From Ascoidea asiatica (taxonomy: Eukaryota > Ascomycota > Saccharomycetes > Ascoideales > Ascoideaceae), in NCBI GenBank assembly GCA_001600695.1, contig BCKQ01000007.1, positions 681,607 to 745,606 on the forward strand: 64,000 nt of DNA, in the 5' to 3' direction. A program made the translations under genes and the position numbers. The notes under the pieces are model-generated. The model ran no database searches, was not told the DNA's origin, and saw only the letters and a program-made list of their open reading frames with translations. Positions 29,243-39,103 of the stretch are shown here, piece by piece (position 1 is the first letter of the stretch; every line of letters starts with the position of its first letter).

Positions 29243-29329
29243 GCTCTTGTGGCCTAGTCGGTAGGGTATCGTTTTCCGGCTACTATTGGAAAACAACGAA
29301 GATCCAGGGTTCGAGTCCCTGCTCGAGCT
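29243..29329 (+). tRNA. tRNA-Arg (CCG) with 14-nt intron; acceptor stem has two mismatches
   Basis: The D-arm TGGCCTAGTCGGTAGGG, the T-arm CAGGGTTCGAGTCCCTG and the anticodon stem TCGTT/AACGA are standard for arginine tRNAs. Anticodon CCG is at 29276-29278. An intron at 29280-29293 follows the nucleotide after the anticodon and can pair with it (TTTTCC with GGAAAA), as expected for a pre-tRNA. Five of seven acceptor pairs form; positions 5-68 (T/C) and 6-67 (T/T) do not. T tracts after 29334 can terminate RNA polymerase III. It could be a functional but weak-stem tRNA, a decaying copy, or contain sequence error. Confidence 0.85.
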
Positions 29330-29471
29330 TATTTTATTTTTCATCGTTTTTGAATTTGTCTATAGCAGTATAATTTAGTTAACTCGTTCAGTTTATTTTT
29401 TTGTGTTATGAAGTAACTGAATTTAAATTGAATACATGAATAATAAATAAATAAATATATAAATAATATAA

Positions 29472-32400
29472 TTAAATAACTAACTTAGAAAACTTTTGGT
29501 TCAATTGAGCTTTTAACTCTTCGACATTTAATTTAGTTGAAGAGTCTGAATCGGATTCACTTTCAGAGTATTCTTTATTATAGTCATTGAATCTATCTTC
29601 ATCAATTCCAATATTATCAGAAACACTATTACCAGCTTCATTTAATCCATCATTAAAATATAAGTTATTCTTTGAAACAATTCGTTCTTCATTTTTATCG
29701 TTTGATTTATTTCTTTTATCACTCAAAATTACTGGACTCAAAAGAGAAGGATAAATATTAACATAATTATCATCATAACTAACTTGTTTGAAGTTTTTAT
29801 CCTCAATTCTATCAGTTCTACTATCTTCATCTTCCATTATTTTTAACATTGGTAAATGAAGACCTACATTTAATTTGGAATATTGTTTTTTATGAATAAT
29901 ATTATTTTCTATATTTTCGCTACTTTCTTTCCTATCATTTTTTTTTTCATTTATCAATTGTCTTTCTAACGTTTTTTCTAAATTTTTATTAATGGTATTT
30001 AGCATCTCAGGTGGTAATGATAACCTTTTAAATTTTCTGCTTTTCATTTTTATTTCATTTTTATCACTTTCTTTTGAATTATCTTCCAAATTATTTTTGA
30101 ATTCCCCATTTTCATATGTTATAGTTTCCTCCGTATTCAGACTATTTAAACTTATATCGTTTTTATTTATTTCTTTCTTATTTTTGTCTTTATCATCGTA
30201 TTTATCAGAATACTTATTATTATTATTATTATCAAAAAATTTAGGAATTCTTTCCATTGTCAATTTTTTAATATCTTTGAATGTTTCATTATATTGTTTA
30301 AGAAAATCACTCAAATGATTATCTATATCTATGTAATTATTAATTTCTTCATTTATATTATATTTATTATTTAAATTATCATTATTGGAATCTGATTTGA
30401 TTGAATTTAATTTAAAATCAATAAATTTTAATTTGTCTGACAATTCATCAATAATTTTAAGATTATTGATTGAATTTTTATTTTTATCTATATTGTCAAT
30501 TTTATTACTTTTATCAATATTATCCATACTATTTTCAAAATTATTTGTTAATTGTGATTCTATAGTTATATTTGTAACATTACTATTGTTGGATAATACA
30601 CTAAATATACTATCTCTTGGATTATTGATATTATCATTATCATTATAGCTACTACTATTATTATTTTTATTATGATTATAAGTAATACTTAAATCAATAT
30701 TGTTTAAAATAATAAAATCATCAATCAAATCATTCAAATTATTGAAAAATTTTACATTATTAGTTAAACATGAATTGATTAATCTCAATGCATCTAATTT
30801 GATATAATTTTTAGATATTGAATCAAATTTATTATTTATATTATTATTTTCTTTTATTTTATTATTGAAAGGAATTAGTTCAATTAAATTCAAAATATTA
30901 TTTAAAATATATGATTGTGATGAAGAGTCTAATTGAGTTTGAAAATGATTATGAGAATTTAAATTTGAGTTGAAAGAATTTAAATTGATTATATATATAT
31001 TTAAAGTTAAAATAGATGATAAAAAAAATTTTCTAAAATTTTGAAAATTTTTTATATCACTTTGTAATTTATGATATAAATTTAGAAATTCTTTATTTTG
31101 ATCATTATCTGAATTTGTTATATCACTATCAATACTATTATTATTTGAATGAAAGTGAGATGAGGATCTAGGTGATGATAACTTGAAAGATTTTAAATTT
31201 GAATCTATATTATTATTGAAATTATTAGTTATATTATTGTTAAAGTTATTGGATATTGGAGTAAAAGAAGAGGAAGAAGAAGTATTAGAAGAAAAAGAGT
31301 TATAGTACATTTTTTGAAGATTAAAGTTCAAATCATTTAAATTTATATTATTATTGATTAAAATTTTATTTAATAGATTGAAAATTGTTAATGAAGTGTT
31401 ATTATTATTGAAATTCTTATTGAAGTTATTATTTATACAGTTAATTTTGAAAAATTTTAAGAGATAGTTTTTGAAACAATTAATTAAATTAAGAATTGAA
31501 GTTGAGATAAAAGTTGAAATTAGATTCATAAAAGATAATTTTTTTTTTTCAATTGATTTAAAATATTGTAATTGATTATTTTTTGAATTAATTTGAAATT
31601 TTGAATTAAACTTAAAATTATTATTAGTAATTGATAGTGGTAAAATTGGATTTAAAAAAATGAAATTTTTTAAGTAAATTAAAATATTTGATAAATTTAT
31701 ATCAAATTTTTGAAAAATTATGATGAATTCATTTAGATTAGAATTTAAATTATTGAATAAAGATGAATAATTCTTTTTATTCAAATTTGAATATAAATTT
31801 AATAATAATAGAATTACATAAATGATTTTAGATTTTGAATTAGAAGATGGATTAATAGATGAGTTTAGTTTTAGTTTTTTTAAGATATTGATAAAGATGA
31901 AAGTTATATTTGAATTTATTATAACTTTATTTACTTTATTTACTTTATTTGTTTGACAATTTTTTTTTATATTTAAATTATAAAATTTGATGTTATTTTT
32001 AAATTGAGATATATAAATTTGATTATTTAATAAATTTGAAGAAATTAAATTATAATTTAGTTTTTCAATATAATTAATTGATGAATAATTTATAGAAATT
32101 AGATTTTTTATAATATATTTTAATAAAATTTTAAAAGAATTTAAATTATTTAAAAAAAAGTGAGTATTTCTATTTCTTTTTTTAAATTTATTTAAAACTT
32201 TATTTGATTGATTTAATTTTTGATTTTGAAGTTTAAATTTTCTTAAATCATTTGAATTATGAGATATATTAGATATATTTGAAGTATTAGATAATTGAGA
32301 AATGTTTGATATATCAGATATGTGAGAAATATGAGTTAATTGACTTAAGGAAGAAAAATTTGATTTATTTCTTAATCTTGAATGAGAGTTTAATGAATTT

Positions 32401-32633
32401 GAAGTTAAAAATGAAGGAGGTTCAGGTAAATCAAGTTGATTAATATTTATATTATTATTGTTATTATTAAAAAAAGAAGAGTTTATTGAAGAAATTGAAT
32501 TGATTTTAGATGAATGTTTTTCATTTATGAATAATGGATTATTATAATTATTTGAATTATAATTATTTGAAATGTAGTTATTTTCTTCTATTCCCCAATC
32601 AGATAAAGAATTTAATGAAGCAGTATCATCCAT
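29472..32633 (-). CDS. Unrecognised 1,053-aa Asn/Ser-rich protein
   Basis: Not recognised. The protein starts MDDTASLNSLSDWG, has a LPEPPSFLTSN motif near residue 70 and a repetitive ISHISDISNISQLSNTSNI stretch. A long region of hydrophobic helices separated by Asn/Ser spacers follows to about residue 660. After that comes a charged, probably coiled-coil part (KKLTMERIPKFF; KFKRLSLPPEMLNTINKNLE) and the C-terminus LNVEELKAQLNQKFSKLVI. The alternating helical blocks suggest a fast-evolving scaffold or signalling protein rather than an enzyme. The frame stays open for 3.2 kb in AT-rich DNA, so it is a genuine gene. No signal peptide is seen. Confidence 0.75.
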   Translation of the reverse strand: MDDTASLNSLSDWGIEENNYISNNYNSNNYNNPLFINEKHSSKINSISSINSSFFNNNNNNININQLDLPEPPSFLTSNSLNSHSRLRNKSNFSSLSQLTHISHISDISNISQLSNTSNISNISHNSNDLRKFKLQNQKLNQSNKVLNKFKKRNRNTHFFLNNLNSFKILLKYIIKNLISINYSSINYIEKLNYNLISSNLLNNQIYISQFKNNIKFYNLNIKKNCQTNKVNKVNKVIINSNITFIFINILKKLKLNSSINPSSNSKSKIIYVILLLLNLYSNLNKKNYSSLFNNLNSNLNEFIIIFQKFDINLSNILIYLKNFIFLNPILPLSITNNNFKFNSKFQINSKNNQLQYFKSIEKKKLSFMNLISTFISTSILNLINCFKNYLLKFFKINCINNNFNKNFNNNNTSLTIFNLLNKILINNNINLNDLNFNLQKMYYNSFSSNTSSSSSFTPISNNFNNNITNNFNNNIDSNLKSFKLSSPRSSSHFHSNNNSIDSDITNSDNDQNKEFLNLYHKLQSDIKNFQNFRKFFLSSILTLNIYIINLNSFNSNLNSHNHFQTQLDSSSQSYILNNILNLIELIPFNNKIKENNNINNKFDSISKNYIKLDALRLINSCLTNNVKFFNNLNDLIDDFIILNNIDLSITYNHNKNNNSSSYNDNDNINNPRDSIFSVLSNNSNVTNITIESQLTNNFENSMDNIDKSNKIDNIDKNKNSINNLKIIDELSDKLKFIDFKLNSIKSDSNNDNLNNKYNINEEINNYIDIDNHLSDFLKQYNETFKDIKKLTMERIPKFFDNNNNNKYSDKYDDKDKNKKEINKNDISLNSLNTEETITYENGEFKNNLEDNSKESDKNEIKMKSRKFKRLSLPPEMLNTINKNLEKTLERQLINEKKNDRKESSENIENNIIHKKQYSKLNVGLHLPMLKIMEDEDSRTDRIEDKNFKQVSYDDNYVNIYPSLLSPVILSDKRNKSNDKNEERIVSKNNLYFNDGLNEAGNSVSDNIGIDEDRFNDYNKEYSESESDSDSSTKLNVEELKAQLNQKFSKLVI

Positions 32634-33520
32634 TTTAGGCTTAAAGTCATATTAAATTTGACGTAGATTCGAATGAATTTAAAAGAATTGAATGATTCAG
32701 AAGAATTAAATGAATTGATTTAAAGAAATGAAATTGATTGATGAAAGATTTATTCTTACTTGAATTGTGATTTGAGAATAGACGCTGTTTACTTTTGAAG
32801 AGGAAGTTTTTAGAGCATAAACCTTTAAAGAAAAAGAATAAAACAGAGAAAGAGCTGGAGATGAGAGTAGTTATTATAATATATTATAATGTATTCTTTA
32901 TTATATCAGAAGAGTAATCATTTATGCATTGTTTATTGGTATTTATCTGATAATTGTTTTGTTTTATGATATATTTATTATGTATTTCTTGGAGTAAGGA
33001 AGTGAAACTCCTTTAAATTTGAATTTTGCAGTGGCGCTTAGGAGCAAAATGGAGTGAAATGGAATAAAACCAGTGAGAATCAAACACAAATTGAAAAAAG
33101 AAGAGGAAAACAACGAAAATAATCAGATCATCTTGATGAATAATATTTATTCGATTATAATATTGCATTTCTATAATATTGATATATAATATTTATACAA
33201 GATGATCATTGAAATGGCATTAGTTTCAACTTACGATGGCGATGGAGTTGATTGAATTACTCAAAAGAGCATTGATTATTAGTATTAGTATTAGTATTAG
33301 TTATTAGTTATTAGGTGATCTAGAGATTATTTATATAAAAGTGAAAGAAAGTAGATGAAAGTAAAGTAAAAAAAGAAGAAGAATGTTATAATGAAGAATG
33401 AAATGAAGAATGAAATGAAGAATATAATAAAAGTAGAATATAATGAAGAAGTCTATGTAAAGTTTATAATATAGATATGGATATATATTTTATATATATT
33501 TTATAGGTGATTTAGGTAAT
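32634..33520. other. Intergenic region with long-loop inverted repeat
   Basis: Upstream of the 1,053-aa protein gene and downstream of LST7. It contains a perfect 10-bp inverted repeat (33126-33135 and 33198-33207) around an AT-rich loop with TATAATATT direct repeats, and a GAAGAATGAAAT tandem run near 33390-33425. No gene is seen. Confidence 0.5.
33126..33207. repeat. Inverted repeat GATCATCTTG / CAAGATGATC with 62-nt AT-rich loop
   Basis: Two perfect 10-bp arms enclose AT-rich DNA that itself contains smaller repeats. Function unknown. Confidence 0.7.
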
Positions 33521-34336
33521 TTATAGGTAATTTTGATTATTATTATCTTTGTTATATAATTTTAGATATAAAATGGAGATAAATTTATGAATTTTAATAA
33601 AAATTAAATCATCATTAACAATTTTTGTTAAATTTATACCAGTTTTATATAATTTATTATCAAAATTATAAAAATTACTTGATTTTAAATATTTAAATTT
33701 ATCATAATTATTTATTAATATATTTTTTTCATAATTTAATCTTTTTAATTTTAATAAATTTATAATTTTTAGTAAATAAAATAAAATAATTTTATTATTT
33801 GAAATTAAATTTATTAAATTATTTGAAATTATTGAAATTTTAAATTTTTTAAAATTACCTCTTGAATTAAATTCATTAATATTAAATTCAATTGAGATAT
33901 TATAAAAATTTTTATAATTACCATTAATTAAAATTGGTAAATTTAAATCAACATTTTCTTGATCAAATAATTTTTTATTAATTTGATATAATTTTTGTTT
34001 AAATTTATTTGATAAAGGTAATTGAGATGAAATTATAATTCTATTATTATTTTCTGAGATTAATGAATTAATTTTATTTTTATTATCAGATTGTAATTGT
34101 AATTTACATGAATTACAATAACTATTAACATTTGAATATATTGAATTTAATTCATTAAAATTTATAAGTTGATTAATTAAATTATCTCTTACTTTTTTAT
34201 TATTATTATTTGATATATTATTTGGAATATTAAAAGATTGTGTAGTCATGATAATTTTTGGACCATGCAATTCACAAAAATGACTTAACATGAATATATA
34301 ATTTGTATCAGGTTCAAAATTATTCAAAACACTCAT
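33521..34336 (-). CDS. LST7: Lst7, folliculin-family longin-domain protein
   Basis: A 271-aa protein. With Lst4, the yeast folliculin orthologue acts as GAP for the Gtr GTPases upstream of TORC1 at the vacuole and influences amino-acid permease sorting. The key signature is at the N-terminus: LSHFCELHGPKIIMTTQSF, matching the folliculin/Lst7 FCxxHGPxxxxxTQ motif, followed by YCNSCKLQ (the family's CxxC). The remainder has alternating hydrophobic strands and helices compatible with a longin fold, and lacks the C-terminal DENN part found in animal folliculin, as in other yeasts (S. cerevisiae 242 aa). Asn inserts raise the length slightly. Confidence 0.83.
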   Translation of the reverse strand: MSVLNNFEPDTNYIFMLSHFCELHGPKIIMTTQSFNIPNNISNNNNKKVRDNLINQLINFNELNSIYSNVNSYCNSCKLQLQSDNKNKINSLISENNNRIIISSQLPLSNKFKQKLYQINKKLFDQENVDLNLPILINGNYKNFYNISIEFNINEFNSRGNFKKFKISIISNNLINLISNNKIILFYLLKIINLLKLKRLNYEKNILINNYDKFKYLKSSNFYNFDNKLYKTGINLTKIVNDDLIFIKIHKFISILYLKLYNKDNNNQNYL

Positions 34337-35012
34337 TTTTATAATTACTTTTGATAGTAGATTATGATTATAATTATATAACTTCTTTTGCTTATGATAA
34401 CATTTTATATTTCAAATCGATAAATGATTCTATGAAATATTCTATGAAATGTTCTATGAAATATTCTATGAGATATTCAATGATAAATGCAAAGCTTAAT
34501 CAGATCAATCAATTGATATGAATAAGTGAATATCTGAGTATCAGAAGTGAGTAAGTGAGTAAGTGAGTAAGTGAATACTTGAATACTTGAATAAGTAAGT
34601 GAATAACAGCTTCTTTTCTCTCTTTCCTCTGCTTCAATTTGTTTGTTTCCTTTTTTTTCTTCCATCTTCTTTTTTTTTGCTCTTTTTCTCGTTTCTCGCC
34701 TTCTTTTTCTTCAAACGCCATTTGCACTCAGAAAATGCCAAATTTGTTCTACTGTCACAGGGAAGTAAGCTGATTCATTGCCAAACTTTCTTGTTGAATA
34801 TCCCGTTTCTCTAGTCAAGTCAGGTGTCCGCGTAAAAGATTTTCTTAAAATTTTCATTTATTTTCATTTTCATTTTCATTTATTTTTGTTTTCAATGCTT
34901 TTTTAATGCTTTTTTAATGCTTTTTCAGTTCTCTTCAATTTGAAATAACTCTGAAAAGAAGCAATTAAAGAAGCAAAGAAGTAAAGAAGCGATAATAAAC
35001 AACTAATACAGG
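34337..35012. other. Divergent promoter region LST7/BUD20
   Basis: Contains a four-unit 12-bp repeat near the LST7 side, GTGAGTAA tandem runs (about 34548-34575), pyrimidine-rich tracts and a CATTTT run near 34855-34880. Three small ORFs on both strands are low-complexity shadows. Confidence 0.5.
34427..34474. repeat. 12-bp tandem repeat ATTCTATGAAAT x4
   Basis: Four consecutive units differing by a few bases, noncoding, about 90 bp upstream of the LST7 start. Confidence 0.9.
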
Positions 35013-35399
35013 ATGGGGAAACTAACAGTGATGAAATTCAAAACCAAGCGTCGCCAGAAGGACTTGGACTTGGTGTATGAAGATCTTTCAAGTGAAAGCA
35101 GCAAACGATTGCAGAATCAGCCTTTGCAAGAAGACAAACCAGGTTTAGGTCAGTTTTATTGCATTGAATGCTCGAAATACTTCCAGTCTGAAAGTGCTAT
35201 TGTATCTCATAAGAAAGCTAAGATCCATAAGAGAAGACTCAGACAGTTGAAGACATTGCCATATACTCAAAAGGAAGCTGATGCTACTGCTGGTGTTGGT
35301 TTGGATCATTTCATAAAACAAGTTGATAATTACAAAAAAGAAAACATTCTCAGAGCTGAAAAAAAAGAATCAGATCCAATTGAAATACAAGTTGAGTAA
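35013..35399 (+). CDS. BUD20: 60S pre-ribosome shuttling zinc-finger protein Bud20
   Basis: A 128-aa C2H2 zinc-finger protein that accompanies pre-60S particles during nuclear export (family knowledge). Diagnostic blocks: basic N-terminus MKFKTKRRQKDLDLVYEDL, NQPLQEDKPGLGQFYC, one zinc finger with Cys50, Cys53, His66 and His72 (YCIECSKYF...HKKAKIHKRR), then LPYTQKEADATAGVGLDHF. It is shorter than S. cerevisiae Bud20 (166 aa), lacking most of the low-complexity C-terminal tail. Codon use is more balanced than in its neighbours, as expected for a highly expressed ribosome-biogenesis gene. Confidence 0.96.
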   Translation: MGKLTVMKFKTKRRQKDLDLVYEDLSSESSKRLQNQPLQEDKPGLGQFYCIECSKYFQSESAIVSHKKAKIHKRRLRQLKTLPYTQKEADATAGVGLDHFIKQVDNYKKENILRAEKKESDPIEIQVE

Positions 35400-36190
35400 A
35401 TGAAATAAGTAACTGATAAGCATTTAATTCATATCATCATGTATTGCTTATTACTATGAAAGTTCTTCACCACGTTGCTTTGGTCTATTCTCAGTAAATG
35501 TTTATAACAATTGTAATTGTAATTGTAATTTTAAATTGTAATTGTAATTCTAATTCTAATTCTAATTCAGATAAAACTACTTTAATCGTTATCCATTACA
35601 GTGCTAAAATTATATTCAAATATAACATAATATAATATAATAATGACTACAAAATGGTCTAAAGTTTAGCAAATAAATACAGTTCAACTCGTGCTACTTT
35701 AAACAGCAGTTTCAACTCCATTCAACTTTTCATTTAACTTACTTTTCTCTTTATTTTATCTTTATTTTATCTTCATTTCTCTTCTTTTATATAATTTATA
35801 TACTTTTTAATATATTTATTATTTAATAAATCTTAATTTTAATATTATAATTCAATCAATCTACAAATATCCACAAATATTTAAGTCAAATGACCCTATT
35901 TATTTAGTTATTTAGTTATTTAGTTATTTAGTTATTTAGTTATTTATTATGTAAATCACTCATTTAACTTCATTCATAAACGTTTTTCATTTATTATCAT
36001 TATAAGCTTTATTCGTATCTCATATATCTAAGCTTCTTTTATATTTTCAATCATATTCTAAAATTTATAAATAGCTTCTATATATACATAGATATATAAT
36101 CATTTATTTCTTTTTTCTTTCTTCTTTATCCCAGACTTCATTTTTAAGATAAGTTCTCCAAAATCAGTTCTTTAAGACTAGTGCTTCAAA
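35400..36190. other. Intergenic region BUD20 to AIM6-like gene
   Basis: AT-rich, with an 8-bp tandem repeat at 35901-35948 and TAATTG/TAATTC runs near 35512-35565. Pyrimidine-rich promoter DNA precedes the next start codon. No gene is seen. Confidence 0.55.
35901..35948. repeat. 8-bp tandem repeat TATTTAGT
   Basis: Five exact units and a sixth imperfect one, noncoding. Confidence 0.93.
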
Positions 36191-37327
36191 ATGAATCAAA
36201 TTCATTATTCAAATATATTATTGATATTAATAATAATATTCTCAAATCTTACTTTAAGTGAATCATCTTATTTACCTTCTGAAATATCATTATTAAATTC
36301 AAATTTAAATTATATTGATGAAAATTTTGATAAAATTTATAAATTTAATTCAATTAAAAAAATTCATTCTCATAATGATTATTGGAGAAATCATCCTTTA
36401 TTTGATGCTTTAAAAATATCTGCTCAATCTGTTGAAGCTGATATTTGGTTCTTTAATGAAGAAAATTATAATAAAGGTAATGAAATTTTATATGTTGGTC
36501 ATGATACTTATTCATTAACTCCAAAAAGAACTTTAAATTCATTATATATAAATCCATTAATTTATTTATTAGATAAAATTAATAATTTATCAAATGAAGA
36601 TAATTTAAATTCATTTGATATTGAAAAAATTAATAATACAAAAAATTATGAATTTATACCAAAAGGTGTATTTAAATCAAATCCAAAAGAAACTTTATTT
36701 TTATTCATTGATGTTAAAACTGAAGGTAATAAAACTTGGACAATTTTAGAAAATCATTTAAAACCATTAATTAAAAAAAATTATTTATCATATTTAGATA
36801 TTGAAGAAAATAAAATTATTTATAGACCAATTACAATTATTGGTACAGGAAATTCACCATTTAATTATATTTCAAATTTAAATAATTTCAATTCATCATC
36901 AAATGAAGAAAAAAGAAGATATTTTTTTTTTGATTCTCCAATTGAAAAAATTAATTTAAAAAATTCAAATAAATTTCCAATAACTTTAAATCCAATATCT
37001 TCAGGAAATTTAATTGAATTAATTGGTAATTATAATTCAATTGATGGATTAAATAAAACTCAAGAATTAAAAATTAAAAATCAAATAAATTTTGCAAATA
37101 AAAATAAAATTTTAATAAGATATTGGGGATATTCAGATTATGAAATTTTATGGAAACAATTAAAATTTTGTAAAGTTGATTTTTTAAATGTTGATGATTT
37201 AAAATTAGCAGATAAATTTAATAAAGAAAATAATTATAAATTAAATTTAATTAATAAGATTAATTGGTTTTTTATATTAATCATTAGAAAAATTAATTCA
37301 TCTATTAAGAAGTTTATTTTATTCTAA
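36191..37327 (+). CDS. AIM6: AIM6-like protein, PLC/GDPD-type phosphodiesterase fold
   Basis: A 378-aa protein resembling S. cerevisiae Aim6 (altered inheritance of mitochondria 6, 390 aa), whose biochemical role is not established. A hydrophobic N-terminal segment (about residues 8-24) acts as signal peptide or anchor. The core begins with IHSHNDYWRNHPLFDAL and SVEADIWFF, then LYVGHD, FLFIDVKTEG, a central IIGTGNSP, and RYWGYSDYEILW plus VDFLNVDDLKLA near the end. These follow the His-Asn, Glu-Asp and Asp-x-Lys order of glycerophosphodiester phosphodiesterase/PLC-like TIM barrels, so metal-dependent phosphodiesterase chemistry is plausible. The last 20 residues are hydrophobic and basic. Confidence 0.87.
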   Translation: MNQIHYSNILLILIIIFSNLTLSESSYLPSEISLLNSNLNYIDENFDKIYKFNSIKKIHSHNDYWRNHPLFDALKISAQSVEADIWFFNEENYNKGNEILYVGHDTYSLTPKRTLNSLYINPLIYLLDKINNLSNEDNLNSFDIEKINNTKNYEFIPKGVFKSNPKETLFLFIDVKTEGNKTWTILENHLKPLIKKNYLSYLDIEENKIIYRPITIIGTGNSPFNYISNLNNFNSSSNEEKRRYFFFDSPIEKINLKNSNKFPITLNPISSGNLIELIGNYNSIDGLNKTQELKIKNQINFANKNKILIRYWGYSDYEILWKQLKFCKVDFLNVDDLKLADKFNKENNYKLNLINKINWFFILIIRKINSSIKKFILF

Positions 37328-37684
37328 GAAATGTTAGTAATGTTATTCATTTTTGTTTGAACTATTGGTTTTGGTTTTTATGATCTTTTGTTTTTGTTTT
37401 TGATTTTGATTTTGTTTTAGTTTTGTTAGTCTATTGATATATATATATATATAATTTAATAAAGTCAGTTTATTTTGTATTTCTTTTTTTATATAAAAGA
37501 TTGTAATAGATTATAAAAAAAATGTAAAGTAATATATATATTTATATATATGAATATACATATAAAAAGCGAATGTAAATTATTATTAAAAAGAAAAGAA
37601 TAATGAAATTGAAAGAAAAGAAAAGAAAAGAAAAGAAGATATAAGAATAAGATATAAGAGAATGTTTGAAATAAAGATGATTAT
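37328..37684. other. Convergent intergenic region
   Basis: AT-rich 3' flanks of two convergent genes with TATATA runs and a GAAAA-rich stretch (37610-37640). Nothing else is seen. Confidence 0.6.
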
Positions 37685-38263
37685 TTATAATTTTTCAGAG
37701 TCTTTTGAGTATAAAGGAGCATGATATTGAGAAGGAGGTTCTAAAGTTTTATTAATATTATTATTGTTTGATAAATTAACATTTGAAGAGTTTGCACTTA
37801 AAGAAGAGAAATTTATTGGATATCTATTATCATCTAATTTTAAATTCAATTCACTTGCACCAGTTGTTTCAGTTTTCAAAGTATTGTTATCATTGAATAT
37901 ATTCTTGTTGCTATTATTATTGTTGTTATTATTATTATTGTTGTTGATACCATTTAAATTATTCATTGTATAATCTTCACCTGGAGTATAAACTTCAGGA
38001 TTATAATCAGGATCATCAAAATCATCACCTTCCCTTTTATTTCTTCTATAACCAACAAATATAAAGACACCAAGAACTATAGCAAATACAAGAATTGGAA
38101 TAGCTATTGCCACACCTAATTCAGCACCTTTCAAAGTACTTGGAGTTTCACATTGTTGATCAGTACCTTTTCCATCATCACAATCATCATCAGAATCAGA
38201 TTTTCTTTTGAATAGATTAATTGATTGAGAAAAGATTGAATTTATGAATTTAGTTGAAGCCAT
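37685..38263 (-). CDS. Small single-pass membrane protein, acidic cytoplasmic tail
   Basis: A 192-aa protein without recognised family. Residues about 1-45 include a Lys/Arg patch (FKRKSD), a run of Asp and two Cys. One strong transmembrane helix spans about 49-71 (ELGVAIAIPILVFAIVLGVF). It is followed by a basic stop-transfer GYRRNKREG and an acidic DDFDDPDYNPE stretch, then a poly-Asn run and a Ser/Asn-rich tail. The arrangement TM, RR-K, then DDPD(Y/F) recalls bud-site and cell-wall-associated yeast proteins such as the Skg6/Tos2 and Aim20/Skg1 groups, but similarity is too short to name it. There is no cleavable signal peptide. Confidence 0.72.
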   Translation of the reverse strand: MASTKFINSIFSQSINLFKRKSDSDDDCDDGKGTDQQCETPSTLKGAELGVAIAIPILVFAIVLGVFIFVGYRRNKREGDDFDDPDYNPEVYTPGEDYTMNNLNGINNNNNNNNNNNSNKNIFNDNNTLKTETTGASELNLKLDDNRYPINFSSLSANSSNVNLSNNNNINKTLEPPSQYHAPLYSKDSEKL

Positions 38264-39103
38264 TTTTTCTTCTATGATTATATTAACTATGAACGAATGA
38301 AATACTTATATATATCTAATATGAATTATGCAAAGAGTAACGAGTAAAGAGTAAAGAGTAAAAAGTAATAATATCTATTAGATCCCAGTAATTGATTAGT
38401 TAATAGATGATTGTAAGTTACAAGCGATAGTTATTATAAGTTGTCTAGAGTATGTGTATTTAAAGGAATTAGAAAGCAAATAAAGAATGAAGTACTATAT
38501 TACTTTTGAATTCATTTCCTCTTTACAATTTCTTTCTGTCTATATGGATAATATAATGGATAATATAATTGATAATATAGTTGATATTGATGATTATTTG
38601 GTAGTGTCTATTTAATATTTATTCTCAGAGTGATTATTTTCAGTGTCTTCTTTCACCACCACTTTCTTTTACGATAAAAATAGGCCTTTTCAGGCTGGAT
38701 CTGAATCTGAGAGACCTTTTTTTGAGTTGCATTTTGGCGGTTGAATTTTCTGGGAGTTGAAGTTTTGGCCGATTCGTGTTTTTGTTTTGGATTTGGATTT
38801 GGATTTTGTTTTTTTTGTTTTGTTTCGCAGCGGCGTGTTTTGAAGAAGGAACAAAGAAGAAGGAACACGTGAGGCACAGCCACCGAGCACAGCCATACAC
38901 AGCCATACACAGCCATGGATAGCCACGCTGGATTGGGATGCTGAAACGTGGCGGTGAATTGGACAATAAAAGAATTGAAACTGAGGAAAATAAAAAAAGG
39001 TTTAAAGAATAAAGGATTTATAAAGGATTGATATAAGAGTGATATAAGTGATGAATGAATGAGTGAATTGAAGTAGAGAGAAGATTGAAAGAGGGCTCAT
39101 ATA
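38264..39103. other. Divergent promoter region with GC-rich block upstream of BUD32
   Basis: The distal part is AT-rich. From about 38740 to 38950 a GC-rich block contains an ACACGTGA E-box (about 38865) and five AGCCA motifs, four of them at exact 10-bp spacing. Three overlapping minus-strand ORFs in this block are compositional artefacts. Confidence 0.5.
38878..38925 (+). promoter_or_regulatory. AGCCA motif array, 10-bp phased
   Basis: AGCCA occurs at 38878, 38891, 38901, 38911 and 38921, the last four exactly one helical turn apart, inside ACACAGCCAT repeats about 180-225 bp upstream of BUD32. It could be phased factor-binding sites or simply a short tandem repeat. Confidence 0.4.

Noticed and set aside
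38640-38966. Three overlapping minus-strand ORFs upstream of BUD32
   Set aside because: They occupy all frames of one strand in a GC-rich promoter block and contain the AGCCA repeat rather than protein-like sequence.
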